DNA from: Cladorrhinum sp. PSN259
Lineage: Eukaryota > Ascomycota > Sordariomycetes > Sordariales > Podosporaceae
Length of the DNA stretch: 64,000 nt
Direction: 5' to 3'
Assembly: GCA_033725935.1 (NCBI GenBank)
Contig: MU867140.1
Location: 1 to 64,000, forward strand
Below the pieces are notes generated by a model. That model was not told the DNA's origin and ran no database searches. It worked only from the letters and a program-made list of their open reading frames with translations. Shown piece after piece: positions 35,660 to 47,940 of this stretch; the first letter of the stretch is position 1; each line of letters starts with the position of its first letter. The translations under genes and the position numbers were made by a program.

Positions 35660-37874
35660 ATGAAGCGCTTCAGCCAGAGAGTCGTGAGTCCCGTCCCGCA
35701 TTCCCCTGACTACTTCCCCGTAAAAGGGCCGTCCACGGTGTATCGTGCCGCCACTGACGTGAACGGTTATTTTAGCTCTCGCGGGGCAAAGACAGGGACT
35801 CAAGCAAGTCCAAGAAGAATAAGGATTCCAAGGACGGAACAGCCTCGCCGGCAAGAGACTCAACCCAGTCACCCGTGCTCACCCCTTCCTCGTCGACTTC
35901 GACTTTAAATGATCCTCGGAACAAGCCGCTTCCGCCCAACAACGGCGCCCTAGACGATCATGGAAATGCCGCTCTAGGTGCCCAAGCTGGCGCCGGACCA
36001 AACTCCGGCTTGCCGGATCGTTTTGGCGGCCCGGGAGGACTGCAGCAGGGGGCTAATGGCGGCAGCAATCCTGTTAGGCACGGGACTCTTCCTCCAACTG
36101 TCATAATCAGTCCCAGTGCTCCGGTAAGTCGGAACGACATCTTTTGCCAACCAATACATTGCGTCGACACTTACTGACACGCTCCTCCTCTAGCATGTAC
36201 CTCCGCCCGGTGCAGCCGAGACAATGCCCCACGATCTTGCCCCTCCGAAAGCCGGACAGAAGTCTTTGATGTTCGATCGATTGCATCAGGGTCCGAAGGA
36301 TGTCCTTGAAGGTCCCAAGACGCCCAGACGGCAGCATTCATCACGGTTTGACATTTCGGCGCATCGCGAGCTGGAGAAGCTTCCCGGCTTCCATGAAGTC
36401 CCTCCTCAGCGACGTGAGGACCTCTTCATGAAGAAGATTGACCAATGCAATGTCATCTTCGATTTCAATGATGCCAGCGCCGATATGAAGTCAAAGGAGA
36501 TCAAGCGCTTGGCCCTCCATGAGCTCCTCGACTACGTGGCCAACAATAGACAGGTTATCACGGAGCCCATGTACCCAGTGGTGGTCGGCATGTTTGCCAA
36601 GAACCTCTTCCGCCCCATTCCACCTCCTCTAAACCCCCAGGGTGAGGCGTTTGACCCCGAGGAAGATGAGCCAGTCTTGGAAGTGGCCTGGCCCCATATT
36701 CAGGTCGTGTACGAGTTCTTCCTGCGTTTTATTGAAAGCCAGGACTTCAACACCAACATTGCCAAGGCATTCATCGATCATGGCTTTGTTCTCTCGCTCC
36801 TTGAGCTGTTCGATTCCGAGGATCCCAGGGAACGCGACTTCCTGAAAACCACTTTGCATCGCATTTACGGCAAATTCCTCAATCTTAGATCATTCATTCG
36901 CCGCTCCATCAATAACGTCTTCTTCCAGTTCACATATGAGACGGAGCGTTTCAATGGAATAGCCGAGTTGCTGGAGATTCTTGGGTCCATTATCAATGGT
37001 TTCGCTCTGCCCCTCAAGGAGGAACACAAGCTCTTCCTTACAAGAGTCTTGATACCCCTTCACAAGGTTAAGAGTCTGAGCATGTACCACCCTCAGCTTG
37101 CCTACTGCATTGTACAATTCCTTGAGAAGGATGCTTCCTTGACAGAAGAAGTGGTTCTTGGGTTGCTGCGGTACTGGCCCAAGGTCAATAGTACCAAGGA
37201 GGTTATGTTCCTCAACGAGGTTGAAGACATCTTTGAGGTCATGGATCCGGCTGAGTTCGCCAAGGTACAAGAGCCGCTCTTCCATCAACTGGCCAAGTCA
37301 GTCGCCAGTCCCCATTTCCAAGTTGCTGAAAGGGCACTCTATTTCTGGAACAACGAATATTTCTGCAACCTCGTGAGCGACAACGTTGAGATTATCCTCC
37401 CCATCATGTTTGCCCCCCTATACGAGAATTCCAAGGGACATTGGAACAGGTTTGCATTGCGAATTGATCATCATTGAGAACTGATCGCTAACCGCCAGCA
37501 GGACAATTCACGGCATGGTATATAATGCGATGAAGCTCTTTATGGAGATCAACCCTCAACTTTTTGACGACTGCTCCCATGAGTACACCGAACAACAGAA
37601 CAGCGCTGCTTCAAGGGAAGCTCTCCGTGAAAGGAAATGGGCTGCTATTACTGAGTTAGCCAACCAGAGAAAGCTGGCGAATGGGTCTGCCGCCACTTCT
37701 AGTGCGCCGGCCGGGCGTGCCGCTGTCGCGATGCCGCGACTTGAGGAGGTAGATGCCACCGAGGACAACCAGAAGAGACTAGACTCGCTGAAGCTGCAGG
37801 ACAGTGACCGGCGGGAGCGTCGGTCTGCACACGAGAGACAAAATTCAGTCGGCTCGTCTAGGAGCGGCCGATGA
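35660..37874 (+). CDS. RTS1: PP2A regulatory subunit B56 (B')
   Basis: Regulatory B56 subunit that directs protein phosphatase 2A to its substrates; the yeast Rts1 and Aspergillus ParA relatives act in septation, cell-size and stress control. Four exons (35660-35683, 35776-36123, 36194-37449, 37502-37874) give 666 aa. The first exon is only 24 nt (MKRFSQRV). The N-terminal 180 residues are Lys/Ser/Pro-rich and disordered. The B56 HEAT-like domain runs from PPQRREDLFMKKIDQCNVIFDF to KGHWNRTIHGMVYNAMKLFME, with the intact signatures EPMYPVVVGMFAKNLFR, HRIYGKFLNLRSFIRR, LLRYWPKVNSTKEVMFLNEVE and FNGIAELLEILGSIINGF. The last intron is 52 nt. Nothing is missing from the family core. Confidence 0.95.
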
Positions 37875-39455
37875 TCCCCTTTCGGCTCTTGTGTCGCATA
37901 GCCTTCGCCCTTTCCAACACAAGTTCACCTTCAGTCATCTACGACCTATAATGACTCGAACTTTATTGCTTAATAGCGCTTACGACACCCGACCCATGCC
38001 GCTCATAGCCGATCGACCAAACCTAGTGATTTTGAAAGCATAGCGAAGCCACCCGTCCGTTGACCCTTCAAGCAGCAGCGAGGAAGTCTTATGTTTCGTC
38101 AGACGTGTAACTTTGTCTATATGCCGTCGCTCAGAATGGAAAGATGCGAATTTTGTTGTCGATAGACTGCTATTTGGGACTGGTGTGGAGATAGGTTGGT
38201 TCGAGGGGAGCGGTGCTTGTCGACTGCCGCTAAAACTTGAGATGGTAGTAGGAGTTTCAGACAGTTTTCGGTCTTTCGGTTTCAACTACACCTCAGCTAC
38301 AGTGATGACTCTTTTACACTACCCGAATCTCAGAGACCCTTCTTGTTTTTGTCCTTCAACTTTCTTCTCAACAAGCGTTCGTGTGCACAGGTGGGATAAA
38401 TCAGGACTCGTGCGGAAAACTCGACCGAACAATGGGTGCCAGGGAGGTGGAAATAACAGGAAAAGGGGCGATAGAACGCGAGGAATTTATGATATTGACG
38501 GATTTGGTTTAAGGAGAGGGAAGGGAAGGTGAAGGATTCGGACTTCGGAATGAGGGGAGCGAAGATGGGAGTTGTTACACACACACATGTTGGGGATTTT
38601 TGTTTGTTCTGGGGGTTCTTTTTTCTGTTTCTGTTTGTTTTTAACTTCTCGAAACGTTTTATTCTTAAAGAGACGGAACCACTACCACTTGTTCATTTCC
38701 TTCGTTCTTCTTTCGAGGATTCTATTCCTTTTTTTTTTTCGGTATGTTTTCTCTCAATTGAAAACTACTCTCTATAGCGGGCCCTTTTTAAAATTTTACC
38801 AAATGAATATGGCATGGCTTTCAAATTATGTGTGTTTCTGTTTTTTTTCTCTTTTCTATATCCTTTCTCATTCTCTTGATCTCTGTGCTAAATACTGAGC
38901 GTATGATATGTGTGTGTATGCTTGTGTGTTTGTGCTTTGCTTGGTTGTGTTGTGTTGGTGATTAGTAAGTAACTTTAGCTATTATTCTTCTTTCTATTTT
39001 CATCTGGGTCTTTTCAACATAGACGAGGAAACTTACCTATTGTAGATTTCTGTGGGATAACGAGCTGGTTCCTTAGTGTGATAAAAATAAAGTATGTAAG
39101 TTTAGGATTAGTAGGAAAGTAGTAGCTTGAAATCAAGTTGGAGCTAATAGGAAAGAGAATGCAACAAAAATAACCAGGTGTGCGAAGTGATGAGTGTTGA
39201 GTTGTACATTCTAGATAATTCTTATTCTGATCTGCAAGAAGGATAAAACACCATCTCGAGAGGTTATTTCAATCTGTTATGGATCTTCTTGATCTTCCAG
39301 GAACCATTACAATGCGTAGCTATAAAACCACCCTCGTTCGGCCTCTGCATCCAAATACCACGTAGTTATGGAATACTCTCTGCGTTGAGGCCAGCTATGT
39401 ATACCTAGACCCTATAGAAGAGAAGAAGTGTATGTCAAACAATAACCAATCCATT
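37875..39455. other. Convergent T-rich intergenic region
   Basis: Between the 3' ends of the B56 gene and the CID/SR gene. Strongly T/GT-rich from about 38570 to 39000, with a short ACACAC run at 38579. No gene was recognised; it is probably long 3' UTRs and spacer. Confidence 0.45.
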
Positions 39456-41442
39456 TTACCATCTCGAACCCCTCCCATACCCACCTCTCGGGTTCCCACG
39501 ATATCCACCACCATTCCCTCCACGTCCCTGGTTGTAAGGTTTGTTCTGATAATGACCAGGCGGTGGTGGAGGTGGCTGTTGAGACTGATATGGATTCTGT
39601 GAATGATGGGGTGGAGGGGCCCAATTACCTCCAAAGTGAGGAGATGGAGGGACAACGCCGCCGCCAGGTGGGAAGAAAGATGGCGGTGGTTGCTGTTGTT
39701 GTTGACCAAGTCCCATCAAGGGAGGAGGCGGTGGAACTACCCATTGGCCTCCAAAGTTGGAAGGAGGCGGTGGTGGGACAGGGAACCCTCCTGGAAAGTT
39801 GGGCATTTGAGAAGGAGAATATCCCATTGATAGGGGAGGAGGTGGCGGTGGCTGCTGAGGCAAGTGAGCGCCATGCGAAAATGGGTTGCTATTCATCTGC
39901 TTCTGATTATTATTAAAATCCCGACCAGGTCGTGATCGAGACCGGCTTCGAGATCGTGCCGGTGAGTAGCTTGGGCTTTTTGGCTCGTATCTAGAGCTGT
40001 CGCTGTCGCTTCTGCTGCGGCGTCTCTTTGCTCCGCTGTGGGATCCTGACCGAGAAAGTGAGCGACTTCGACTATCATCGGTTCTGTACTTGCGTCGGCT
40101 CGTGCGTGAAAGCTCACTACGGCTCCGATCGCGGCTTCGCTCCGAGCTCAGACTGCGAGATCGACTCTGGTTGCGACTTCCACTTTTCCTGGAACCGCGA
40201 GGTGATTTTGAGAAGCGTTGGCGCTTGAAGGCAGGACGGCTCGAGCTTCTGCTTGAAACACCACTGTGATATCGACGGCGGGGGCTGCGGGATCTGCTTT
40301 CCGAACGGCTGTAGGAGCGTGTCGAGCGACTTCTTCCGCGTCTACCCTCGTCATTATTTGAAAGTCCCCCATTTCTTTTGCGTGACTTCATCTTCTCGCA
40401 AAAGGCACGGGACCAGCCATAGTATGTCTCCCCGCCTATTATTTCCCCGGTTATCTCATCAATCTCGATAACCTCACCCATCTGGCCGACATCATGGGGA
40501 GCTTTATCGTGGTCTGTGTCCTTGTAGTATATTCTATCCACATCGGCGAGGAGCTTCTTGACGGCGTCTGCAAGGCCTTTCTCCGCTGGCCCTTTTGCTA
40601 GCACCAGAGGCTTAATCATCGACGTATTCATTGGTCGAATTGAATTGGGTTCCATGACTGAAAGCCAGTTACCAGCAGGCAAATCGTACCAAGGAATTGA
40701 TGGGTCCCCATGCATTGCAGGAAGCAAGAAAGGCTCAGACTTAGCTGCTCTTGCTACTGTATCAGTAGAATTGTCGACCTGAGCGTCCTTCGAATCTTGG
40801 TCCTCAGAAGCTGGGGTTTCAATCGCGGCATTGAGGTCTCGAATGTGGCCTGGACTGAAGTACTGGTTTTCTTCCCACAAAGCAATCAAGTCTTGAATTT
40901 TTCGGATATGCTTTGGGGAATTTCTGAAAGATGCAGCGCTTCTAATGAGAGCTGGAAGGGCGGGCTCTAGCTTCTGTGCGAAATCCGTATCTCGGTTTCG
41001 ATACTTGGCATGATAGAGCATGTCGTTCAAGACATACAACAGGTGTAGTCGTCGTCGTTTAGCCGACGGCACGCGGCCCTTGCGAGTTTTTGTAGACACA
41101 TCCTTCTCTCCTCCAAACGACCTCGAGAGAGAGACCAGGTATTTGCAGAAGGGAGCGACACGAGCAGACGATGGGACCAGGTTGCTGAGGGCCCATTGCT
41201 TGCATCTCTAATAGTGTTGCCGCGCGGCTTAGCCATCGGGTCTCACACAGCGTAAAGCATCTAACGGATAAAGCGTATAATCAAACCTGGACATTAATGG
41301 GCGAACACTCGGCGACGGTCGAGTTGAGCAGATCGAGCATCGACTCGATGTCGCTGCGAGAACATGCTGTGGGGTCGGCACGAAACAATGCTCCGGTGAG
41401 GGCGGCTTTCGCGACAGTCAATTCTGCCGATACCGATGCCAT
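39456..41442 (-). CDS. CID-domain SR-like RNA-processing protein
   Basis: Probable nuclear protein that reads the RNA polymerase II C-terminal domain. Exons 41287-41442 and 39456-41207 give 635 aa. Residues 1 to about 150 form a CID-like helical domain (KCKQWALSNLVPSSARVAPFC; RRRLHLLYVLNDMLYHAKYRN; ALIRSAASFRNSPKHIRKIQ; LIALWEENQYFSP). A central conserved piece PWYDLPAGNWLSVMEP and IGGETYYGWSRAFCEKM follows. Next is an SR/RS-rich stretch (residues about 330-470) typical of splicing factors. The C-terminus is a Pro/Gly/Gln-rich low-complexity tail with GGYRGNPRGGYGRG, an RGG-type end. The arrangement resembles human CHERP without its SWAP domain. TACCTAGGTA at 41728-41737 lies about 290 bases upstream. 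Confidence 0.85.
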
Positions 41443-42138
41443 CTTTGCGAATGACTGCAACAGTGTGCTGCGTTGCTGATGTTGAAGGGGGGAAAATGAA
41501 TGAATTGATCAAATCATCGAGATGCGCTGGTTGACGGAGAATTCCAGTTTCGGATGTTTTTGGGGTACAGCAGTTCAAGTTGTGCCAAGTCTATCAACCC
41601 CTGCAAGGCGCGGTTACAGGGGCTTGCAGCTGGGAGCTTCCCGCAACGCGGAGGAGGGGCGGCCCCGCAGTTCATGAGATACTTCCAGTGTGGAAGTTCC
41701 CTCCAGCAGACAGCTCTTGAACCTACTTACCTAGGTAGGTACTATAATCATTCTAGTTTCATTACAGTATTCATAGCTGGCGCTGCAGCCACTTTTTAGC
41801 CAACTCACTGGTTCACTGAACTACTGGAGTTGCCCTGGAAGCTCTCTGATCACTTCATCATCACGTTCATCGATAATTGCAGACCCCCGGGGAAAAGAAG
41901 GAGATTCAACAAGCGTCATTTTCATCGAGGGGCGATTTCATGAAGCCCCTTTCCTTTTGATCCTGTCACACTCAGGAGATCTGCCGTATCATACAGTTTA
42001 GAAGGATGAAGCTTCCAGACCAGGTTGGCTTCCGAATTTTGCCGAATCCACCACCAGGCTATCCACGACTCATGCCTGTCGGAAGAGCCATCCCGCCGTT
42101 TTGTCCCGCTATTCTTCTCGCGGGTTTTGTTGGATTCT
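41443..42138. other. Intergenic region upstream of the CID/SR gene
   Basis: Promoter of the CID/SR gene and 3' end of the DUF4748 gene. A perfect palindrome TACCTAGGTA lies at 41728-41737 within a longer TACCTA-rich cluster. No gene seen. Confidence 0.5.
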
Positions 42139-42779
42139 TCAGGAAAACCGATCTCCTTTCGGGCTTCTGAACGGTTGGCTTGCCTCGTACTTGCTCTTCT
42201 CGAATACTCGCTCAGTCTCGGTGGCGGGTGCGTGCCTCGTGGGCGCCGGGTCGTTACCAGTCTCCTGACTGGGCGAACCTGCTGAGTCCGTTCTTGCTGG
42301 GCCCCCATTCACCCCGGCGGAACCGCCCATAGCTGATGAGTTGAGAGGCCGGGTGGGAACATTCTCGGAGTACTCGAGGGATTCAACCATGCTCTTCTTC
42401 TTCCTCTGCTCCTCCATGCGGGACATCCTGTTGGCATTGATATCCTTTTTCGCGAAGTAGTATGCCGCGCCGCCGGCTGTAAATACGGTGGGCAAGCCTT
42501 ATTAGCGAATCTTCGTCGTAATTGGGGTTTGAACGATGCGAGCGGTTCCTATCCATTAGATCACGGGTTTGCCATACCGATACACAGGGAGCCCCAGCCC
42601 GCCCTGTCATGATATAGATTAGCATATACTGAGATACACTGGTCGCATTGTAAGCACAGGCGGGCTTTCTACCAGAAGGATTTGACCTGTCACGCAAAAA
42701 AATGTGAGCGATGAGCCGGCGACGTCATACCCTGTATTCTCTTGACAGGATCTGGAATTCTACCACTTACGGTGTTCAT
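42139..42779 (-). CDS. DUF4748-type small membrane protein built from micro-exons
   Basis: Four exons: 42771-42779 (9 nt), 42673-42686 (14 nt), 42578-42603 (26 nt) and 42139-42476. They join in phase to give a 128-aa protein beginning MNTVKSFWAGWGSLCIAGG. Residues 5-27 form a hydrophobic Gly-rich segment ending in AYYFAKKDINANR, the motif I associate with the fungal DUF4748 domain. A basic helix RMEEQRKKKSMVESLEYSE follows. The rest is Ser/Pro/Thr-rich and ends in SPKGDRFS. A mitochondrial inner-membrane location is plausible because of the short amphipathic or hydrophobic N-terminus and basic flank, but this is inference. The exon chain was found by requiring the Trp/Gly-rich N-terminus to join without stops; each junction has GT-AG ends. 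Confidence 0.75.
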
Positions 42780-44192
42780 GTTGAGAAAGTCTGAGGCAGG
42801 ATAGGCGTGGACGAGTATAACGAGAAATATTAAAGGTTTGCTTTGTTTTTAAGGCAAATGGCTTGTAAGTTTCACTCTGGTCTTGAAGACTTTATCGTGT
42901 TCCGTCAACTTCCTGAGAATCGGGTGATGTGCACGATAAGAGGCTAACTCGAGCCGACTGATTGTGAGTGGTCGACGGTGGTCTCGGCCTTTTCAGTGGA
43001 GGGCCAAGGTTCCCGCTTCCGTTCCCGACTAGCTGACTTTCAACGGCCCAGGGGAAGAGGAAGCTCAGACCACGTTTACCTCACCATTGCACATTGAGCT
43101 TTGAAACAAACTCGGCATTGTACCTGGGCCCTCAATTTGGTTCGGTAGAAACGCTGAGGTAAGAGGGTTTTGGATTGAAGGTTCTGATAAATGGTAGTTA
43201 TTTCAAGATCAACAGGCCGGAACCTGTGAAAACCACAATTTCTTGTCTCAGATTCGTTGCGTCTTGCTTCTTCTTCACCCTCATCACAATTCTCCCAGGA
43301 GTGTAGAGTGTCTGTACCTGAGGTGGTGCCAAGAAACCAGAAGAAGTTTGCATGAAGGAAATGCAGCCCGCGGTCCTGAACTTTTACAACGTGATAACTG
43401 AAAGAGCGGCAAATGGTTGGCGGGTTTCTGGAAACAACCTGGAACCAGGAAACAATCCAAGAGAAATATTTCATCGAAACCCAAAATTAGCTGTCATTCT
43501 ACAAGGCCGGCCTGGCTAGCCGACCGGTGTCTCAGCGTCGTTGTCCTAGGGCGACCGCTTTTGCTTTCTGTTCGTCCGACCTTTTGCTGCTGGTGGAGTG
43601 TGGTTGGTCGCTGCTTTCGGCAGCCCCCCAGACAGCCCAGAAGGGGTTTCCAAGGTTCCAAGGTTCTTCTAAGTGCGTGTGGGGCATGTGGTCCATTGGA
43701 AACTTCGGATCGCCAGCGAACGCGCCTCGCATCTGTGAATGTATGTATGTATTCTGTACCCGTTCCCGTCCTGGTAGTCGTACACTGCGTTCCGTATAAG
43801 CCACCGACGGGTGATCTCCACCCTCGACCACCACTGAGCACTCAGCAACCAACACCGCCCCAACTCCAAAAGCAAAGACTCGAGCCCAAGTCAAGGAGCC
43901 CCTCACCCGCGGTGCCGGTTTTCGTCAAAGCCGAGAAGTAGAAACAACATACCTGCATCTCCCATCCCTCTCTTGTACCGCGCACGAAGGCCACCTCACC
44001 GCTCGCTCAGTTGCCGACTGCAAATGCAGGATCCCGCAGTGGCCACACATTCGCTTTCTAGTTCCGTTGTCAAAGCAAAGGTTGGAGGAGGAAGAGCACG
44101 CCCATGACCTCAGGCAGTTGCTGGATGAGGGTTGATATGTGATATGGGCATCATACGTCAGAACAATTTGCTGTTTGCGAACCGCCATCACC
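42780..44192. other. Divergent intergenic region, 1.4 kb
   Basis: Shared upstream region of the DUF4748 gene (-) and the inositol phosphatase gene (+). Overlapping frames of 90-174 codons at 43417-43941 on both strands lack family features and are not called. Confidence 0.45.
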
Positions 44193-47100
44193 ATGGATTC
44201 TCCGCCCAAAAAAGAAGGCCCTGATGGCACTTCGATTGTGAGAACGCGCTTCTTCACCCCCGAAACACCCACGCGCACGCAGGCTAACGTAACTGTATTT
44301 TCTATCACAGAGACCAGTCTCCTCATTATTGGCCAAGTTCGAGGGCTTAAACTTGAACAAGCCTTCTGGCGAAACCTCGACCGCTACCTCGACTCGAACG
44401 TCGTCTCCCGCTCCATCGGCGCCGGCGCCGGCAGCCAAGCCCGGACGTTTGCGAGATGCGAGCCCTTCGTCAAAACGCGATACTCCTCCTGCGCCAGCCC
44501 CTGGCCCTCCCCCAGTTCCAGCAATGCGCCCAAAAGAGAAACTGGCCATTGCGAATTTGCAGCCCCCGACCCCGGGCGGGAGTGCTGCGCCCTCGCCGAC
44601 TCGATCAGCACCTCCGCCGATTGCTCTCAGGCCTACGCTTCCGCCGTCGCTTACGGTTGAGCCTCCCCACTCGCCGCCAAAAAGGAGTACGGCTGGCGTT
44701 CCCACAGGCGATCGTCCTGCTTTTGTGAGCGCGGATGCTCTGGTGGCTCCCTCGTCACCTGCATCGGCGGTGAAACATTTTAAGACGCCCAGTCGCCCAC
44801 ATACACCTGCTGTTGAACCGCGGAAATCTCCCCGCCTGGCTCCGGCGCAACCCCCATCGCCTCCCCCTCCGAGAAAATCAGTAGAACTGAGGCGGGAACG
44901 AGAGCTTGGGCACCGGCCAATTCCTCCTCCAATAAACAGAGCCGAGAAGCCAGTTATGGGGCCGGCCCGGTTCTCTCTATTTGAGCAGCCTAGCCAAACG
45001 AGTCCCAGCCAAGACAGCCAGCCGATCGAGATAAAAAAACGGCCCAGCCCAAAGGTTTCACCGTTTAGCAGTCCGCCGAGCAGTAGAGGGACTCCGGACG
45101 AGGAAGATACGCCGCCTACGCTGCCCACACGACCAAGACCTCAGCAGGTACCGCAATCCCCCGCTCCGCACGTCGGCATACAAAGAGCAAAGACGTTCCA
45201 CGTAGGCTTTGAACCACCACCAGTTCATCACACCTTGCGGAGGGGAAGGGAGGAGCCTCTCTCGCCGCAGATCACGGGCGAATCACGGCCCGCACTTCCT
45301 ACGCGACCATTGAGCATCATAGAATCAGTTCGTGCGGCAAACTCTATTTCAGCGCCACCGCCACGGCCGCCACGGCCTGGGGTAACTACAAATCTAGTAG
45401 CTCCTATCCAGCAAAAACGAGTGACTTCAACACCAACGGCACAGGCACCACCCCCTATTCCTAGGCTCAATGGTAGGTCCATGACCGTGGCAGATAGGGG
45501 ACCAGGCAGGATCGCAAATGATACCTGGGTGCCACCTAGCGCCTCTACTCCAGTTGACCATCGCTCGGTAGATACTGAGATGGTGAGTTCGGCGAGGGTG
45601 GACCCAACGCAAACTCTGATGGGCTATCCCGACCCATCACAGATGAACCGAAGCAAGCCGTTCCTGAGCAAGGGGGTACATGAAATTCACACAAAATATG
45701 ACAGCCGGGTGTTTGATGTCTGCGGAATGCTAGTTTGCACTACTGGCAGCTATACGCGAGCGTGGAGTGTACTGGACGGAGAGTTGGTTATGAGCTTAGG
45801 GATGAGCGAAGGAATGAAAGGTTCGGCAGTGATCTTCAAGCCTGGAGAAAGCGTCGATGACGAAAGCAGACGGATCTGGATCGGAACCAACAATGGAGAG
45901 CTGTTAGAGGCGGATGTTTACTCTCAAAGCATCGTTGTCAACCGACCCAACGCTCACGGCCGATATGAAATTATCAAGATATACAGACATTTCAACGAAC
46001 TCTGGACGCTTGACGAGAGCGGGACTCTCCATGTCTGGGGCCCTACCCCCGACGGCAAGAATATTCCTAACTTGGCATACCCCCCAACGCAAAGTTTTCG
46101 ATTGCCAAAGGGGCACATGTTCTCAATTGTGGTGGGAGATGAGCTATGGCATGCCACTGGCAAAGAAATAAGAGTTTTCCTGCCAACTCTCGATGGCAGA
46201 ACACAGTTTCAGGTTCTCATACGACCGCTTATCCAAGAAGGTGCTGGCGAGGTTACTTCTGGCACCACACTATCAAACGATCCAGATAAGGTGCTTTTCG
46301 GTCATAGTGATGGAAAAGTGAGCATTTACTCGAGGACGAACTACTCCTGCCTCGGGGTGATGAACATTAGCCAGTACAAAATCAACTCGCTCGCTGGAGC
46401 CGGGCAGTATTTATGGGCTGGGTACAATACGGGCAAGATTTCGGTTTACGACATGAGCCAGAACCCCTGGACAGTGAAAAAGGACTGGCAAGCTCACGAA
46501 AACCCGGTTGTAAAACTGATTGCCGATCATTCAAGTTTCTACAAACTTGACAGGTACCAGGTGGTCTCCCTCGGCGCAGATAATGTTATGCGCACCTGGG
46601 ATGGTCTCTTACAAGAGGACTGGCTTGCAGCCCAGATGAAGCAGAAGGACGTCAAATACTGTCAATTTGAGCAAATCAAGGGCCTTGTCTTGACGTGGAA
46701 CGCGGGAGCGTCGACGCCGAACAACCTCAACTACTCGAACGATGACAAAATCTTTCTCGAGAGGCTTCTCCGGAACAGTGACTCGCCTGATATCATCGTT
46801 TTTGGTTTCCAGGAGCTAGTGGATCTTGAGGACAAGACAGCCACAGCGAAGCGCTTTCTGAAACCCAAGAAAAAGGAGGGCACAGACCAAGAGCGTATGA
46901 GCCATCAGTACCGCAATTGGCTCGAGCACCTCAAACGAAGTTTGGATCAGTATATGGACGGCGAACTGTACCACGTGCTGCATTCGGCACCTCTTGTTGG
47001 TCTCTTTACATGCATCTTCGTCAAAGCGGATCTGCTCAGTCGAATTTCCAACCTCAATAGCGCAGAAGTGAAGCGCGGCATGGGTGGCTTACACGGAAAC

Positions 47101-47940
47101 AAGGGCGCCATCGTCGTGCGCTTCAAAGTGGACGACACGTCCTTGTGTTTCATCAACTGTCATCTTGCAGCCGGCCAATCCGGCGCCAACCAGAGACACA
47201 ACGACATCGCGGCTATCCTAGAGGCATCACTCCTGCCTTCTGAGCGCGACCCGACGGTGCGCTTAGATAGTTTCGTTGGCGGTGGCGACGGAACCATGAT
47301 ATTGGATCATGAACTCTGCCTACTGAATGGTGACCTGAATTATCGCATTGATACCATGAGCCGCGACACGGTCGTGACGGCGGTCAAGTCAGGTAACCTT
47401 GCTAAGCTTCTAGAACGAGACCAACTTCTTGTCGCGAGGCGTCGGAATCCCGGGTTCCGGTTGAGGGCTTTCGAAGAGCTCCCGATTACATTTGCGCCTA
47501 CTTACAAGTACGATGTGGGTACTGATAACTATGACACGAGTGAAAAAAAACGAAGCCCTGCATGGTGCGATCGATTACTATTTCGTTGCGGAAATGGACG
47601 CGGACGAATCAAGCAGTTGGACTATCAACGGCATGAGGTGCGCGTGTCGGACCATCGGCCAGTAAGCGGACGGTTCAGATTTGAGGTCAAGAGGATAAAG
47701 CCAAAGGAAAGGGCTCGAGCATGGATGGAGTGCCATGAGCAGTGGGAGGATCTCAGGGAGAAGATTTTGAAGGACGAGCAGTAAGTTTTTTGCTCCTTAC
47801 ACCGAACATGCAACGAGAGCCATGGCTGACCAGAGTGTGGTAGATTCCATTATCTGACCAACATCATTGGGTATGACAAAGCGACGGCTCGTGACTTAAT
47901 TGGCGAGCCGTCTGTAAGATCTTCAAGTCGACATAGGTAA
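44193..47940 (+). CDS. Inositol polyphosphate 5-phosphatase with propeller-like domain
   Basis: Phosphoinositide/inositol-polyphosphate 5-phosphatase of 1203 aa, exons 44193-44237, 44311-47780 and 47844-47940. It removes the 5-phosphate from phosphoinositides and so acts in membrane traffic, actin or signalling. Layout: a Pro/Ser-rich disordered first 450 residues with many PxxP segments; a WD40-like beta-propeller (about 480-790; units such as RAWSVLDGELVMSLG, TLHVWGPTPDG and VMRTWDGL); then the catalytic EEP domain from LVLTWNAG (about 808), with FGFQELVDLE, GGLHGNKGAIVVRF, FINCHLAAG, LNGDLNYRID, SPAWCDRLLF and SDHRPVSGRF, all catalytic motifs intact. The third exon adds a conserved-looking tail (FHYLTNIIGYDKATARDLIG). 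The domain order resembles plant WD-repeat 5-phosphatases; fungal proteins of this layout are common. Confidence 0.93.

Noticed and set aside
42500..42590. GTTCAAACCCC with an A-box-like string, suggesting a tRNA
   Set aside because: It lies inside the well-supported third intron of the DUF4748 gene and does not form a cloverleaf.
43417..43941. 174-codon plus-strand frame upstream of the 5-phosphatase
   Set aside because: Two antisense frames of similar length cover the same bases and the sequence shows no domain; it lies in a promoter or leader region.
44151..45128. Long minus-strand frame of 325 codons
   Set aside because: Antisense shadow of the Pro/Ser-rich N-terminus of the inositol phosphatase; its Gly/Arg-rich composition mirrors that of CCN codons.
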